57,428 nt of DNA from Schaalia sp. lx-260 (GTDB taxonomy: Bacteria; Actinomycetota; Actinomycetes; Actinomycetales; Actinomycetaceae): assembly GCF_021083645.1 (NCBI RefSeq), contig NZ_JAJNRQ010000007.1, forward strand, positions 1 through 57,428. Reading direction: 5' to 3'. A model generated the notes under the pieces. That model saw nothing but the letters and a program-made list of their open reading frames with translations. It was not told the origin of the DNA and did no database searches. A program made the position numbers and the translations under genes. Each line of letters begins with the position of its first letter. Within the stretch, counting starts at the first letter, position 1. Of the stretch, positions 45,101 to 52,689 are shown one piece after another.

Positions 45101-45291
45101 GGAGCAGCAGCAGGGTTGAGTCGGGCGAGTGTTTCCACCACATACGACCACAACACGCAGTCTCCGGGCGCCTCACGTAACTCACCCACGGCTGCGTCCA
45201 CGGGCGCGTACCCGGTACGGTAACCGATCTCCGCGAGCCATTCTTTCGCGGCCTGCTCCACAGTTGATTCGTTGAATTTGTCAGTGAGCAT
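42160..45291 (-). CDS. hsdR: type I restriction enzyme, R (motor/nuclease) subunit
   Basis: The start at 45291 (MLTDKFNESTVEQ) is placed inside the rhuM stop (GATGATGCTCAC, overlap 11 bases); the frame extends further but homology begins here. The 1043-residue protein has the PD-(D/E)xK nuclease region (PDVLVFLNGLPVGLLELKNP near residue 150), a helicase core with Walker A TQGSGKSFEMV, Walker B DEAHRSQYG, FTGTPIE and a late TGFDAPSMHTMYVDKP motor segment, and a C-terminal domain that binds the methylase. It cuts unmodified DNA after translocation. It is the last gene of the hsd operon. Confidence 0.95.
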   Translation of the reverse strand: MLTDKFNESTVEQAAKEWLAEIGYRTGYAPVDAAVGELREAPGDCVLWSYVVETLARLNPAAAPDLIRAAVARIQRAESQDVMSENQRLHELMVRGVPVEITGDDGRPSTVRLRLVDFDNPANNDWRALNQFTVIEAGHNRRPDVLVFLNGLPVGLLELKNPADENATLRNAWNQIQTYRREIPSVFIPNVVTVISDGTSAAMSSFTGGFEHYAPWKTIDGRDVITNRPALEVLLKGVFAPERFLDILRNFVVYSDESVTDQVTGQRRRAIIKRIAKYHQYWAVNAAVESTVRAAGPGGDKRGGVVWHTQGSGKSFEMVFYAAKLMRDPRMTNPTLVFITDRNDLDDQLYSEVFAPAQILPETPVQATGRDDLRRLLTRVSGGIIFTTLQKFAPGQDGDTNPVLTDRRNVVVIADEAHRSQYGFEESLDSQGRLKAGLAKHLRDALPGATFLGFTGTPIETNDRSTRAVFGDYVDVYDLTRAVEDGATVKIFYESRLAKVALDDEQLKGLDALVDEASEASETESEQAKSKWSRLEALVGAEARLDAIAADIVTHWEKRRSTMAGKAMIVTMSRRIAVALYNKITALRPKWHSDDIDKGRIKVVMTGSAADPAEFQPHIHSKDERRDLKLRAKNPDDELEIVIVRDMWLTGFDAPSMHTMYVDKPMQGAGLMQAIARVNRRFKDKPGGLIVDYIGLFTSLQQALSVYSPSDREQAGVPIQELVDVMLEKHDVVRGMLHSITFDSSPDLPAKDRLAQYAAVLDHVLSDPDLTARYNDQVLALAKAFALVASRSEAEAIRNDVRMFTDVRAAVLKIQSPDSGESRRGGSNLDTVLGQMLNDAVTSDQVIDVFQFVGMDSPELSLLSDEFLDSVAHSTTPNLQLGLLRRLLGDQIRTVSRKNLIKGRKFSEMLSDALARYTNRSLTTAEIIAELVNLAKEMRADRERAQQMGLTEAEIALYDTIIQNDSAILEMGDETLKTIARELVATIRSSATLDWTVKESVRARMRSRIKRLLAKYKYPPDKREQAVQLVIEQAEHLATEEQD

Positions 45292-46324
45292 CATCATTAC
45301 CTGCATCGATGGCTTTGTGCGCCTCAGCGGCAAAGCGGTCAAAGTCTGAGACATAGCGGGCGTCTTGTATCTTGCGGAACTCTCCAAACTCCTTCAAAGC
45401 GTGTTCGTCGGCCAACCTTCTACTGACGGTGCCCGCATTATCGAGAATCTCGCGTGCATCCAGCGTGAGAACCTGGTCTAGGAATTCCACCCAGTTGTCC
45501 ATGGTGGTGGCGATCTGACGGCGAGCCCGTGATTCTGCGAGGTTAAGATAGGCCTCCACTAAGGACCCCAGCTCCTTGAGTTCTTTCGCGGTGAGGTAGT
45601 TCTTGCCGATGGTGACGTCGCTGCGAAGAATCTTGCCGTCGGGGCTGTTCTTCCACGAGGTGAGCCCCATATGCGGTTGGGAGGCGTCGGCTCGTTGCTT
45701 GATGAGTTCCGCAGCTGTGTGACCGTGGACCGCGTAGTGCATCTTGTTCTGCACGGTGGCAAAGAACCTCTTAGCAAGCGGGGAGGAGGAATCGTAATCG
45801 ACAGCAGTGGCGAAGATGTCCGTCACTTTCTGGTAGAAGCGGCGCTCGGAGAGGCGGATCTCTCGGATCTCTTCGAGCAGTTGCTCGAAGTAGTCCACGC
45901 CGAGGATCTCACCTTGTTCCATACGCGCGCGATCGATCACGTAGCCGCGCAGTGTGAAGTCCCTCAGTACCTTGGTGGCCCACTGGCGGAACTGGGTGGC
46001 ACGGATGGAGTTCACGCGGTATCCGACGGAGATGATGGCGTCGAGGTTATAGTGGTCGATATTGCGCGTTACTTGCCGGGAGCCTTCGGATCGAACTATC
46101 CGGAAATTCCGGACAGTTGCCTCTACCTCAAGTTCTGCGCTGTTGTAGATGTTGCGTAGGTGTTCACTGATGGTGCGCACGTCCACACCGAACAGCTCAG
46201 CCATGAGTTTCTGCGTCAGCCAAATCGTGCCATCCTCGTAACGCACCTCGATACTGCCATTCGCTTCGCTAGTGAAGACGAGAAACTGAGAAGAGGAGAC
46301 CTCCACGTGCTTATTCTCAGACAT
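45281..46324 (-). CDS. rhuM: RhuM-family protein in the hsd operon
   Basis: The start at 46324 has a GAGG(AGG) site; it overlaps hsdS by 8 bases. The 347-residue RhuM (virulence-associated) family protein has QFLVFTSEANGSIEVRYEDGTIWLTQKLMAELFGVDVRTISEHL near the N-terminus, which is a helix-turn-helix-like segment, IISVGYRVNSIRATQFRQWATKVLRDF in the middle, and MHYAVHGHTAAELIKQRADA. Function is unknown, but RhuM genes are often found inside type I restriction loci. The operon position between hsdS and hsdR, with overlaps on both sides, shows it is expressed with the system and may regulate or protect it. Confidence 0.88.
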   Translation of the reverse strand: MSENKHVEVSSSQFLVFTSEANGSIEVRYEDGTIWLTQKLMAELFGVDVRTISEHLRNIYNSAELEVEATVRNFRIVRSEGSRQVTRNIDHYNLDAIISVGYRVNSIRATQFRQWATKVLRDFTLRGYVIDRARMEQGEILGVDYFEQLLEEIREIRLSERRFYQKVTDIFATAVDYDSSSPLAKRFFATVQNKMHYAVHGHTAAELIKQRADASQPHMGLTSWKNSPDGKILRSDVTIGKNYLTAKELKELGSLVEAYLNLAESRARRQIATTMDNWVEFLDQVLTLDAREILDNAGTVSRRLADEHALKEFGEFRKIQDARYVSDFDRFAAEAHKAIDAGNDDAH

Positions 46325-47513
46325 CCACGACCTCCTCATCAAGAGCTTTGTTCACGAGCTGTCCAGCCTCATCCACCCGCATCCGCCCACTCATGAGCTC
46401 AGGCAGGAGAGCATCGCGCAGTTCAGCGAGCGCTACCAATTGCTGACGCCTATCACTAACCAAATGCAGCAGTGTGAGCACGGTCGCCTGTATATGTTCC
46501 GCAAGCGATCGGTAGTCAGGGACACCGATCGTCATGAGGTCGGCCGGCCGAACGCGTTGGTGGCTACCCGACGTACCTGTTACACGATCGACGATCTCTC
46601 CACGAAACTCCGGCGAACGCACAGCAAGCCACGTGCAAGCCAGTCCATGCATGTCTCCAGCGGTCAGGTAGGCGAACTCCGGAGAACAGACGTTGACGCG
46701 GGCGCCATCGGTCTCCACCCACCACATTCGACTGATACGAGGGTTGAGGCGGGAGACGAGAATGCCCGGACGATCCATCAAGGTCTTGTTGCTCTTAATT
46801 GAGGCCACCGCAGCTTGCTCAGGCGTGGCACCCTCATCAAAGGACGGGAGACTGAACAGCTGAACCGTCTGATCGGGACTTGTCTCAGGCTTCCAGGTGG
46901 ACTTCGAGAGCGAGCACACCTCGCTGAGCGCAACCATAGGAAGATCGGTTGCCCTCTGCACAGCGATCTCGTCGATGAGTTGCTCAGCGCGAGTAATCAC
47001 AGTCTGGTTGGATTCGATTTTGTCGTCCAGCACACCCAGCACCCCAGCAATCCGCCTCTGCTCCGCCAAAGATGGAACCTCTGGTAAACGGAAGGATTTG
47101 ACATCTGCAACATTAAGGTGCGCAACGGTCGAACCACCAACGGGCTGATTCAAACGTTCCTGCTGTTCAGGAGCAATAAGGAGAAAGTAGAGATAGTCGC
47201 TGGTTACCTTGGTTGTATCGGGCCTTAGCAGAACGGTTCGTTGCCCGGGTGCAACATTTTCTTCAACTGGGACCTTGACAATAGGGCCAACCGGCGCTTC
47301 ACGAGCAAGGAGGAGATCGCCATATTGTGGGCGTAGTCGTTTGGTCCACTCATCGAACGTGGCGTCGTCTATCCGTCGCGCCAGTGAATAATCGATGCTG
47401 TTTCCACGCATTGCCGGCGTGCCGACAGCAAAGTAAGTGCCCTGTTCGTTGATAGGTGCGGTTTTATGCACGCAGTCAACAATGTTCAAACATAGATCAC
47501 CCAAGACAGTCAT
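46317..47513 (-). CDS. hsdS: type I restriction enzyme, S (specificity) subunit
   Basis: This 398-residue HsdS has two target-recognition domains: TRD1 about 1-150 and TRD2 about 195-345. They are divided by the conserved central helix (LPEVPSLAEQRRIAGVLGVLDDKIE, about 142-166) and closed by LVALAELRDALLPELMSGRMRV near the C-terminus. It sets which bipartite DNA site is methylated or cut. It starts 2 bases after the hsdM stop and overlaps rhuM. The two halves are not alike, so each should read a different half-site. The recognition sequence cannot be derived from the protein by eye. There is no inverted repeat or second S gene here that would allow shuffling. Confidence 0.92.
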   Translation of the reverse strand: MTVLGDLCLNIVDCVHKTAPINEQGTYFAVGTPAMRGNSIDYSLARRIDDATFDEWTKRLRPQYGDLLLAREAPVGPIVKVPVEENVAPGQRTVLLRPDTTKVTSDYLYFLLIAPEQQERLNQPVGGSTVAHLNVADVKSFRLPEVPSLAEQRRIAGVLGVLDDKIESNQTVITRAEQLIDEIAVQRATDLPMVALSEVCSLSKSTWKPETSPDQTVQLFSLPSFDEGATPEQAAVASIKSNKTLMDRPGILVSRLNPRISRMWWVETDGARVNVCSPEFAYLTAGDMHGLACTWLAVRSPEFRGEIVDRVTGTSGSHQRVRPADLMTIGVPDYRSLAEHIQATVLTLLHLVSDRRQQLVALAELRDALLPELMSGRMRVDEAGQLVNKALDEEVVDV

Positions 47514-47515
47514 CG

Positions 47516-49081
47516 TTATTCTCCGCCGAGTATTATTCGAATCTTTGCTTCGAGTTCGCGGCCGCGGTCGAGTTCGGCGAGGAGCTCGGCGGTCAGGCGC
47601 TTTATCTTCTCCTCAGCGGGCTCAGCATCAGGATCCCCTGTCTGGTCGAGCCCGACGTAGCGGCCCGGGGTGAGGACGAAGTCGTTGTCCCGGATGTCCT
47701 CGATAGTGGCTACCTTGCAGAATCCAGCGACATCCTCGTAGTTCTCGTGTGCCTCGCGGGAGCGCCACGTGTTGTAGGTGCTGGCAATGCGTTCGATGTC
47801 CACCTCCGTGAGCTGCCGCTGTGCGCGGGTAATCATCTCACCCATATTGCGAGCGTCAATGAAGAGCACTTCACCGTGGCGGTCACGGTGGCCGTTACCG
47901 TGCCGGTTCTTCGAGAGGAACCACAAGCATGCCGGGATCCCGGTGTTGAAAAAGAGCCTGTCGGGGAGCGCCACGATGCAGTCCACGAGGTCTGCCTCAA
48001 CGAGTGCCTGACGGATGGTGCCGTCCGTCTTCGCTTTGGACGACAGCGCGCCGTTGGCCATGACGAAGCCTGCCGAGCCTGAGGGGGCGAGGTGGTAGAG
48101 GAAGTGCTGGATCCACGCGTAGTTTGCGTTGGAGTCGTTCGGTGTGCCGTAAGCCCAGCGTGGATCATCCTCCAAGACTGCTGACCAGTATCCCTTCAGG
48201 TTAAAGGGCGGGTTGGCGATGATGAAGTCCGCGCGCAGGTCAGGGTGTTGATCTTCGGTAAAGGTTTCCGCGTCGCGTGGGCCAAGGTCTGCTTCGATAC
48301 CGCGTAGCGCTAGGTTCATCTTGGCTAGGCGCCACGTGGCGGCGGCCTTCTCCTGACCGTAGATGGAGAGAGCATCCCGGCTGCCACCGTGGGCTTCGAC
48401 GAAGCGGGCCGACTGCACGAACATGCCACCACTGCCGCAGCACGGGTCATAGACGCGGCCGCTGAAGGGTTGGAGCATCTCGACGAGCAGGTTCACCACG
48501 CTGCGCGGCGTGTAGAACTCACCACCGTCCTTGCCTTTCTCTGAGCCGGCGAACATGCCGAGAAAGTACTCGTAGACGCGGCCGAGGATGTCGTCAGCCC
48601 CGTGATCGGCGTCCGCACCGAAACCGATCGAGCCGATGAGGTCGATGAGCTCACCGAGCATTTCGTCCTTGAGATCCTCACGCCCATAGTTGCGCGGTAG
48701 CACACCTGTCAGCGTGGGGTTCTCACGTTCGATCAGTCGCATCGACTCATCAATGGCCTGACCAATACCTGACAGCTTGGCCTTGGCTTGCAACTGCTCC
48801 CACCGGGCACCATCAGGAATCCAGAAGACGTTCTCGCCTGAATATTCGTCCCGGTCTTCTAAGAATGACGAGATCTGGTCTTCTTCGATGCCCTCGTCCA
48901 CGAGCTCCCAAGTAAGCTCTTGGCGTCGCTCGGAGAACTTGTCGGACACGTACTTGAGGAACACGAGCCCGAGAACCACATGCTTGTACGCGGACGCCTC
49001 TTGGTTTCCTTTGGCGCGCATCGACTCTGCAGTTTCCCACAGAGTCCATTCGAGCGTCTTCGTGCTCTTCTTCGGTGGCAT
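47516..49081 (-). CDS. hsdM: type I restriction enzyme, M (methyltransferase) subunit
   Basis: This 521-residue N6-adenine methylase has the helical N-terminal domain (LWETAESMRAKGNQEASAYKHVVLGLVFLKYVSDKF), SAM motif I YDPCCGSGGMFVQ near 214-226 and the catalytic NPPFN near 290. It is preceded directly by the XRE gene stop and followed by hsdS. With HsdS it methylates adenine in the target; with HsdR it restricts. Length and motifs are typical and the frame is intact. Confidence 0.96.
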   Translation of the reverse strand: MPPKKSTKTLEWTLWETAESMRAKGNQEASAYKHVVLGLVFLKYVSDKFSERRQELTWELVDEGIEEDQISSFLEDRDEYSGENVFWIPDGARWEQLQAKAKLSGIGQAIDESMRLIERENPTLTGVLPRNYGREDLKDEMLGELIDLIGSIGFGADADHGADDILGRVYEYFLGMFAGSEKGKDGGEFYTPRSVVNLLVEMLQPFSGRVYDPCCGSGGMFVQSARFVEAHGGSRDALSIYGQEKAAATWRLAKMNLALRGIEADLGPRDAETFTEDQHPDLRADFIIANPPFNLKGYWSAVLEDDPRWAYGTPNDSNANYAWIQHFLYHLAPSGSAGFVMANGALSSKAKTDGTIRQALVEADLVDCIVALPDRLFFNTGIPACLWFLSKNRHGNGHRDRHGEVLFIDARNMGEMITRAQRQLTEVDIERIASTYNTWRSREAHENYEDVAGFCKVATIEDIRDNDFVLTPGRYVGLDQTGDPDAEPAEEKIKRLTAELLAELDRGRELEAKIRIILGGE

Positions 49082-49339
49082 TTATTGTTCTCCCTTAGTG
49101 TCGTCTGTAGTCGCTTCTGGCGTCTCAAGAGGCACAATTTCGCAGATCTCGGAAATATCGCTGCCGAGGACTTCACATATGCGTGCAAGGACTTCACTTG
49201 TGGCGTTCCCGCCTTTGTCGAGCTTGGCCATGGTTGCCGGGCTGAGGCCTGCGAGGTCTTGAAGCCGTGTCTTGTTGAGGTCCTTATCAATAAGGAGTTT
49301 CCACAACGGCTTGTAGCTGAAGATGCGACTAGTTACCAT
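49082..49339 (-). CDS. XRE-family regulator heading the hsd operon
   Basis: This 85-residue helix-turn-helix protein (Cro/C1 type, KTRLQDLAGLSPATMAKLDKGGNATSEVLARICEVL) has an acidic C-terminal tail. Its stop directly abuts the hsdM start, so the two are coupled. Small XRE proteins in this position probably control timing of restriction versus methylation. It is the first gene of XRE-hsdM-hsdS-rhuM-hsdR. Confidence 0.88.
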   Translation of the reverse strand: MVTSRIFSYKPLWKLLIDKDLNKTRLQDLAGLSPATMAKLDKGGNATSEVLARICEVLGSDISEICEIVPLETPEATTDDTKGEQ

Positions 49340-49547
49340 CGGCCGCCTCCTACGTGTCCCACTTTTTGTCCCAGTTGTCCCTCTTGTCAGCCTCGTTCAG
49401 GGCCTCACTGCCCCTTTTTTTTGGGACCCGTACTTTGAGTTTGTGAGGTCAGGGCCGAGGTATCAGGCACTCGAAGCTGGGAAGATTCTTTTCCTACTCT
49501 ACCGTCACGTCACGTCACTCAGGACTAACGACTCGGCATTAATCACC

Positions 49548-49624
49548 AGAACAACGGAAGGGAGGCACAAATAGAGGCCCGTTTTGACCCCAATCGGCAG
49601 AACAACAGGAGGGAACCCCTTCGG
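49548..49624. repeat. imperfect 26-bp direct repeats upstream of the hsd operon
   Basis: AATCACCAGAACAACGGAAGGGA (from 49541) and AATCGGCAGAACAACAGGAGGGA (from 49592) share about 21 of 26 positions, 51 bases apart. They lie in the 575-base gap before the XRE gene, so they might serve as operators or be remnants of a repeat array. No gene is supported in this gap. Confidence 0.5.
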
Positions 49625-49759
49625 GCAGCGAGAGATTCTTCGCTCACGCGGGTTGAGCGCGCGCTGGCCGCAGAAGCACCCTCGAGTGATGAGAAGTAGA
49701 AGTGACTGCGCACGCAGGGTAATACCTTGTTTGATTCGCTGTGTGTGAGATAGAGGCCC

Positions 49760-49856
49760 CGCGCACAAGAGCAGGGCCCCGCTTGCTGAGGGGCAGGTCG
49801 CCGCCGCTACCGGCTCTACCCACGCACAAGAGCAGGGCCTCCGCTCACTGAGGGAC
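49760..49856. repeat. pair of about 35-bp imperfect repeats with 61-bp spacing
   Basis: GCACAAGAGCAGGGCC followed by a short C/G-rich hairpin-like part (CCCC...GGGG in the first copy, CCTC...GAGG in the second) occurs near 49761 and 49822. The arms vary together so that pairing is kept. The 61-bp period equals repeat plus spacer of many type I-E CRISPR arrays, but there are only two copies and no cas genes in the window. Confidence 0.55.
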
Positions 49857-49914
49857 ACCCCGATCATAGAGAGCCACCTCAGCCAACAAATCAACATATT
49901 CAGGAGGGGCGAAG

Positions 49915-50910
49915 CTATTCCGCAGGCGCTTCCATACTTGGGACGAGTAGCACTTTAAGACGGCCTTGCTGGGGAACAGAATGCAGTTCAAATGCCTTCT
50001 GAGCATCCCACGGGTGGAATCGGTGAGTCACCCCGATCTCGTAAAGCTCTGGGTGTTCTGCGACGTAACGTTGCCCTTCTTCAAGGAAACGGATCCAGTC
50101 GGTTGTCGTACACGCATGCATAGAGAGATGTTTTTGGAGGAACTTCCTGAGGGGAAAGACCGCCCACTTTTCAGCAAGCCCGAACTCTACGAAGTGTCCG
50201 TGTGGGGCGAGTGCCTTGATTGCGGCGATCACCAAATCCTGATCGTGCCCGATGGCATCAACAACCACAGCGGGAGCCTCTGTCTGTTCTCCCTTCTGGA
50301 CCCACTGCTCGACCGAGTCGTGAACGAAATGGTCGATACCGAAGTGCTCAGCGACTTCAGACCGATCAACTCGGTCAATGCCAGTGACCTCGAATCCTTT
50401 AGATTTGAGCACATGGCAAAAAGCTAAACCAAGAGGCCCAAGCCCGAATACAGCGGCGTGCCGGTTAGGTAGCTCGGCGGGAATCCTCGCGACGGAGTTC
50501 AGCACGGTAGCAACCGGCTGGGCGGTTACTGCCTCGATCTGAGGAAGCCGCGGATCCACTGGAACAAGGTTGCTGTCCGGACAGCGGAACTGCTCCGTAA
50601 TCCCAATGTACTGTGGTAGCGCCCCGACGACGAGCTCCCCGACTTTGAGTCTGGCAGATCGGGTGGCAAGAACTTTCCCCACGACTTCATGCATCGGCGC
50701 TCCGGGCACTATTTCCCGGCTTGAGGACCCGCTCGTTCGTCCGAAGAATGTGGGGAGGTCACTGCCGCACAGTCCGCCCGCGACGAGCTCAGCGATGACT
50801 TCTCCTGGTTCCAGAGTTTCTTTATCAGGCGCATCGATCATGATGCGCTCAAATTTTTGTGGCGCTACTAGCTGCATCGCCCATATTTTTCTTTCAGTGT
50901 TGTCATTCAT
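49915..50910 (-). CDS. zinc-dependent alcohol/polyol dehydrogenase family protein
   Basis: The start at 50910 is chosen because it sits in the permease stop (ATGA overlap) after a GGAG site; the frame is open to 51018 but upstream codons belong to the permease in another frame. The 331-residue medium-chain dehydrogenase has GGLCGSDLPTFFG (zinc Cys/Asp area), PGAPMHEVVGKV in the position of GHE, and a Rossmann loop VFGLGPLGLAFCHVL. The usual GHE is changed to APMHE, with His and Glu kept. It ends the ABC/lyase operon and probably oxidises the imported polyol or acid. Confidence 0.8.
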   Translation of the reverse strand: MNDNTERKIWAMQLVAPQKFERIMIDAPDKETLEPGEVIAELVAGGLCGSDLPTFFGRTSGSSSREIVPGAPMHEVVGKVLATRSARLKVGELVVGALPQYIGITEQFRCPDSNLVPVDPRLPQIEAVTAQPVATVLNSVARIPAELPNRHAAVFGLGPLGLAFCHVLKSKGFEVTGIDRVDRSEVAEHFGIDHFVHDSVEQWVQKGEQTEAPAVVVDAIGHDQDLVIAAIKALAPHGHFVEFGLAEKWAVFPLRKFLQKHLSMHACTTTDWIRFLEEGQRYVAEHPELYEIGVTHRFHPWDAQKAFELHSVPQQGRLKVLLVPSMEAPAE

Positions 50911-51764
50911 TTGACCGCTCCAAGGAGGAGTCCTCGGGTGAGGAATTTCTGAACAAACATGTATATAACCACGGCAGGCAGTACCGAGATGAGCGTGGCC
51001 GCCATGACGATCTCCCACGGTGTCTGGTTGTCAATGAGCCGCGCGACCCCAACCGTGACGGGAGTATTTGCTGCCTGCCGTGTCAGTATCAGCGGATACA
51101 GGTACTGACCCCAGCCTGTGAAAAAAGAGAGAGCAAACGCGGTGGCGATTCCAGATTTTGAAAGGGGAAGGACAACTCGGGTGAGAATTCTGATCCTGCT
51201 TGCCCCATCAATTGCGGCAGCTTCTTCGAGAGATAGAGGGATCCCGTCAAAAAAGCTTTTCAGTAGAAGCACGGTGAAAGCGATTCCGGTGGAAACAATC
51301 GCAAGTATGACCCCCAAGTATGCGTCATAAAGATGCATGTCACGAAGCATGAGGAACAGCGGGATGACTATGATAACTTGTGGAACCAGTTGAGACACAA
51401 AGACGATGGTCAGCATCGTTTGCCTGCCGACGAACCTGAACCTTGAGAAGGCGTAAGCCGCGAATGTGCCGAGCAGGACGCACAGCAGTGATGTCCCTAC
51501 CGCGTAGATCAGCGTGGCCCGCAGGAAACTCAGCAATGGGATTCTGGTGAACACGTCGATATAGTTTTTCCACTGCCAGTCCGCAGGATAAAGGAAACTT
51601 TTACCAAGGTTTTCGTACTTGGTGAGCGAGGCGCAGAAGGCCGCATAAAGGGGAAGCATCGTGAAAGCAACCCAGAAAATGATGATGCCCCATCGAAGCG
51701 CTGCAGTGAAGAAGCGGCTTAGTGTGCTGCCACTTGTCCGTTTCCTGTTCGTTACTTTACGCAT
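50907..51764 (-). CDS. carbohydrate ABC permease, MalG/UgpE type
   Basis: This 285-residue membrane protein has six hydrophobic helices and the EAA loop (EEAAAIDGASRIRILTRVVLPLSKSG, about 197-222) that docks the ATPase. It belongs to the CUT1 class that takes up oligosaccharides, polyols and glycerol-phosphate compounds. It overlaps the other permease by 8 bases and the dehydrogenase by 4. No ATPase gene is in this operon, so a shared MsmK/MalK-like ATPase elsewhere in the genome must power it. Confidence 0.92.
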   Translation of the reverse strand: MRKVTNRKRTSGSTLSRFFTAALRWGIIIFWVAFTMLPLYAAFCASLTKYENLGKSFLYPADWQWKNYIDVFTRIPLLSFLRATLIYAVGTSLLCVLLGTFAAYAFSRFRFVGRQTMLTIVFVSQLVPQVIIVIPLFLMLRDMHLYDAYLGVILAIVSTGIAFTVLLLKSFFDGIPLSLEEAAAIDGASRIRILTRVVLPLSKSGIATAFALSFFTGWGQYLYPLILTRQAANTPVTVGVARLIDNQTPWEIVMAATLISVLPAVVIYMFVQKFLTRGLLLGAVK

Positions 51765-52629
51765 TGTTTTGCTCCTGTTTTTTCAGCGCAACCCATCCGA
51801 TGAATGTGACGACCAGGAGCGTGACTACCGCGATGGCGGCTCCACCGCCGAGGTCGTTCTCGATAAACACCTTGTTGTAAATGTCGAGGGCGATAATTCG
51901 CGTGGAACGCCCGGGGCCGCCATTAGTCATCACGAACACTGAATCGAAAATCTGTAGTGTCCATGCGGTTATCATGAGGATGGAGATTGCTAGGACAGGA
52001 CGGATCGAAGGCAAAGTCACGTGGATGAAGCGGCGAATGGCACCAGCGCCGTCTAATTCTGCTGCTTCGAGTAGCTCCTCAGACACGGTGCTCAGGGCTG
52101 CTGTCATTGTGATTATCATGAAGGGTGTTCCCTGCCAGATTCTTACGATAATCACCATAGCCAATGCTGTATCATGTCCAAGAAAGCTGATGGGCGCATC
52201 GATGAGCCCTAACTGCATCAAGAGTTCGTTCAGAATGCCAAACTGCGGATGGAGCACCCATGTCCACATGACGCCAGCGAAGGCGTGCGGCACGACCCAA
52301 GGAATGATGACGAGGCCTCGCACGATTGCTTGTCCTCGGAATGGCTTGTTGAGCGCTAAGCTGACGGCCATGCCGACCAGAACGACTCCGAGCACACCAA
52401 AGACGACCCACACGATGGTGGTGATGAGTGTGCCTCGGAATTCATCTGTGGTCAGGTACTTGTAGTTCTCGAAGTTGTTCCAACCCGTATAGCCTTGGAT
52501 AACGTTGGAGTCACCAAATGAGAACTTGAAAAGGTTGACGATCGGCGTGCCGAGTACTCCGAACAGGAGGGCCGCCAAGGGCAGGATGAACAGGTAGGGT
52601 TCAAGCCCGAGTGTAAGAGACTTCTTCAT
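51757..52629 (-). CDS. carbohydrate ABC permease, MalF/UgpA type
   Basis: The start at 52629 has a GGAAGGACC site and opens MKKSLTLGLEPYLF; the longer frame to 52683 lacks one. The 290-residue protein has six hydrophobic helices and an EAA loop (EELLEAAELDGAGAIRRFIHVTLPSIRP). It forms the heterodimeric CUT1 channel with the permease encoded downstream. It follows the binding-protein gene by 60 bases. Confidence 0.92.
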   Translation of the reverse strand: MKKSLTLGLEPYLFILPLAALLFGVLGTPIVNLFKFSFGDSNVIQGYTGWNNFENYKYLTTDEFRGTLITTIVWVVFGVLGVVLVGMAVSLALNKPFRGQAIVRGLVIIPWVVPHAFAGVMWTWVLHPQFGILNELLMQLGLIDAPISFLGHDTALAMVIIVRIWQGTPFMIITMTAALSTVSEELLEAAELDGAGAIRRFIHVTLPSIRPVLAISILMITAWTLQIFDSVFVMTNGGPGRSTRIIALDIYNKVFIENDLGGGAAIAVVTLLVVTFIGWVALKKQEQNNA

Positions 52630-52689
52630 TGAGGTCCTTCCATGAGAGGCTGGTGGATGACCTAGCGGCCACCCACCAACCATTTCGTC

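Noticed and set aside
46317-47513. Phase-variable or shuffling hsdS
   Set aside because: Only one S gene, no inverted repeats, recombinase gene or simple-sequence tract are visible.
40892-49914. Integrated element with tRNA-Gly as attachment site
   Set aside because: No integrase gene and no second copy of the tRNA 3' end were seen between the tRNA and 57428; transfer is possible but this route is not supported.
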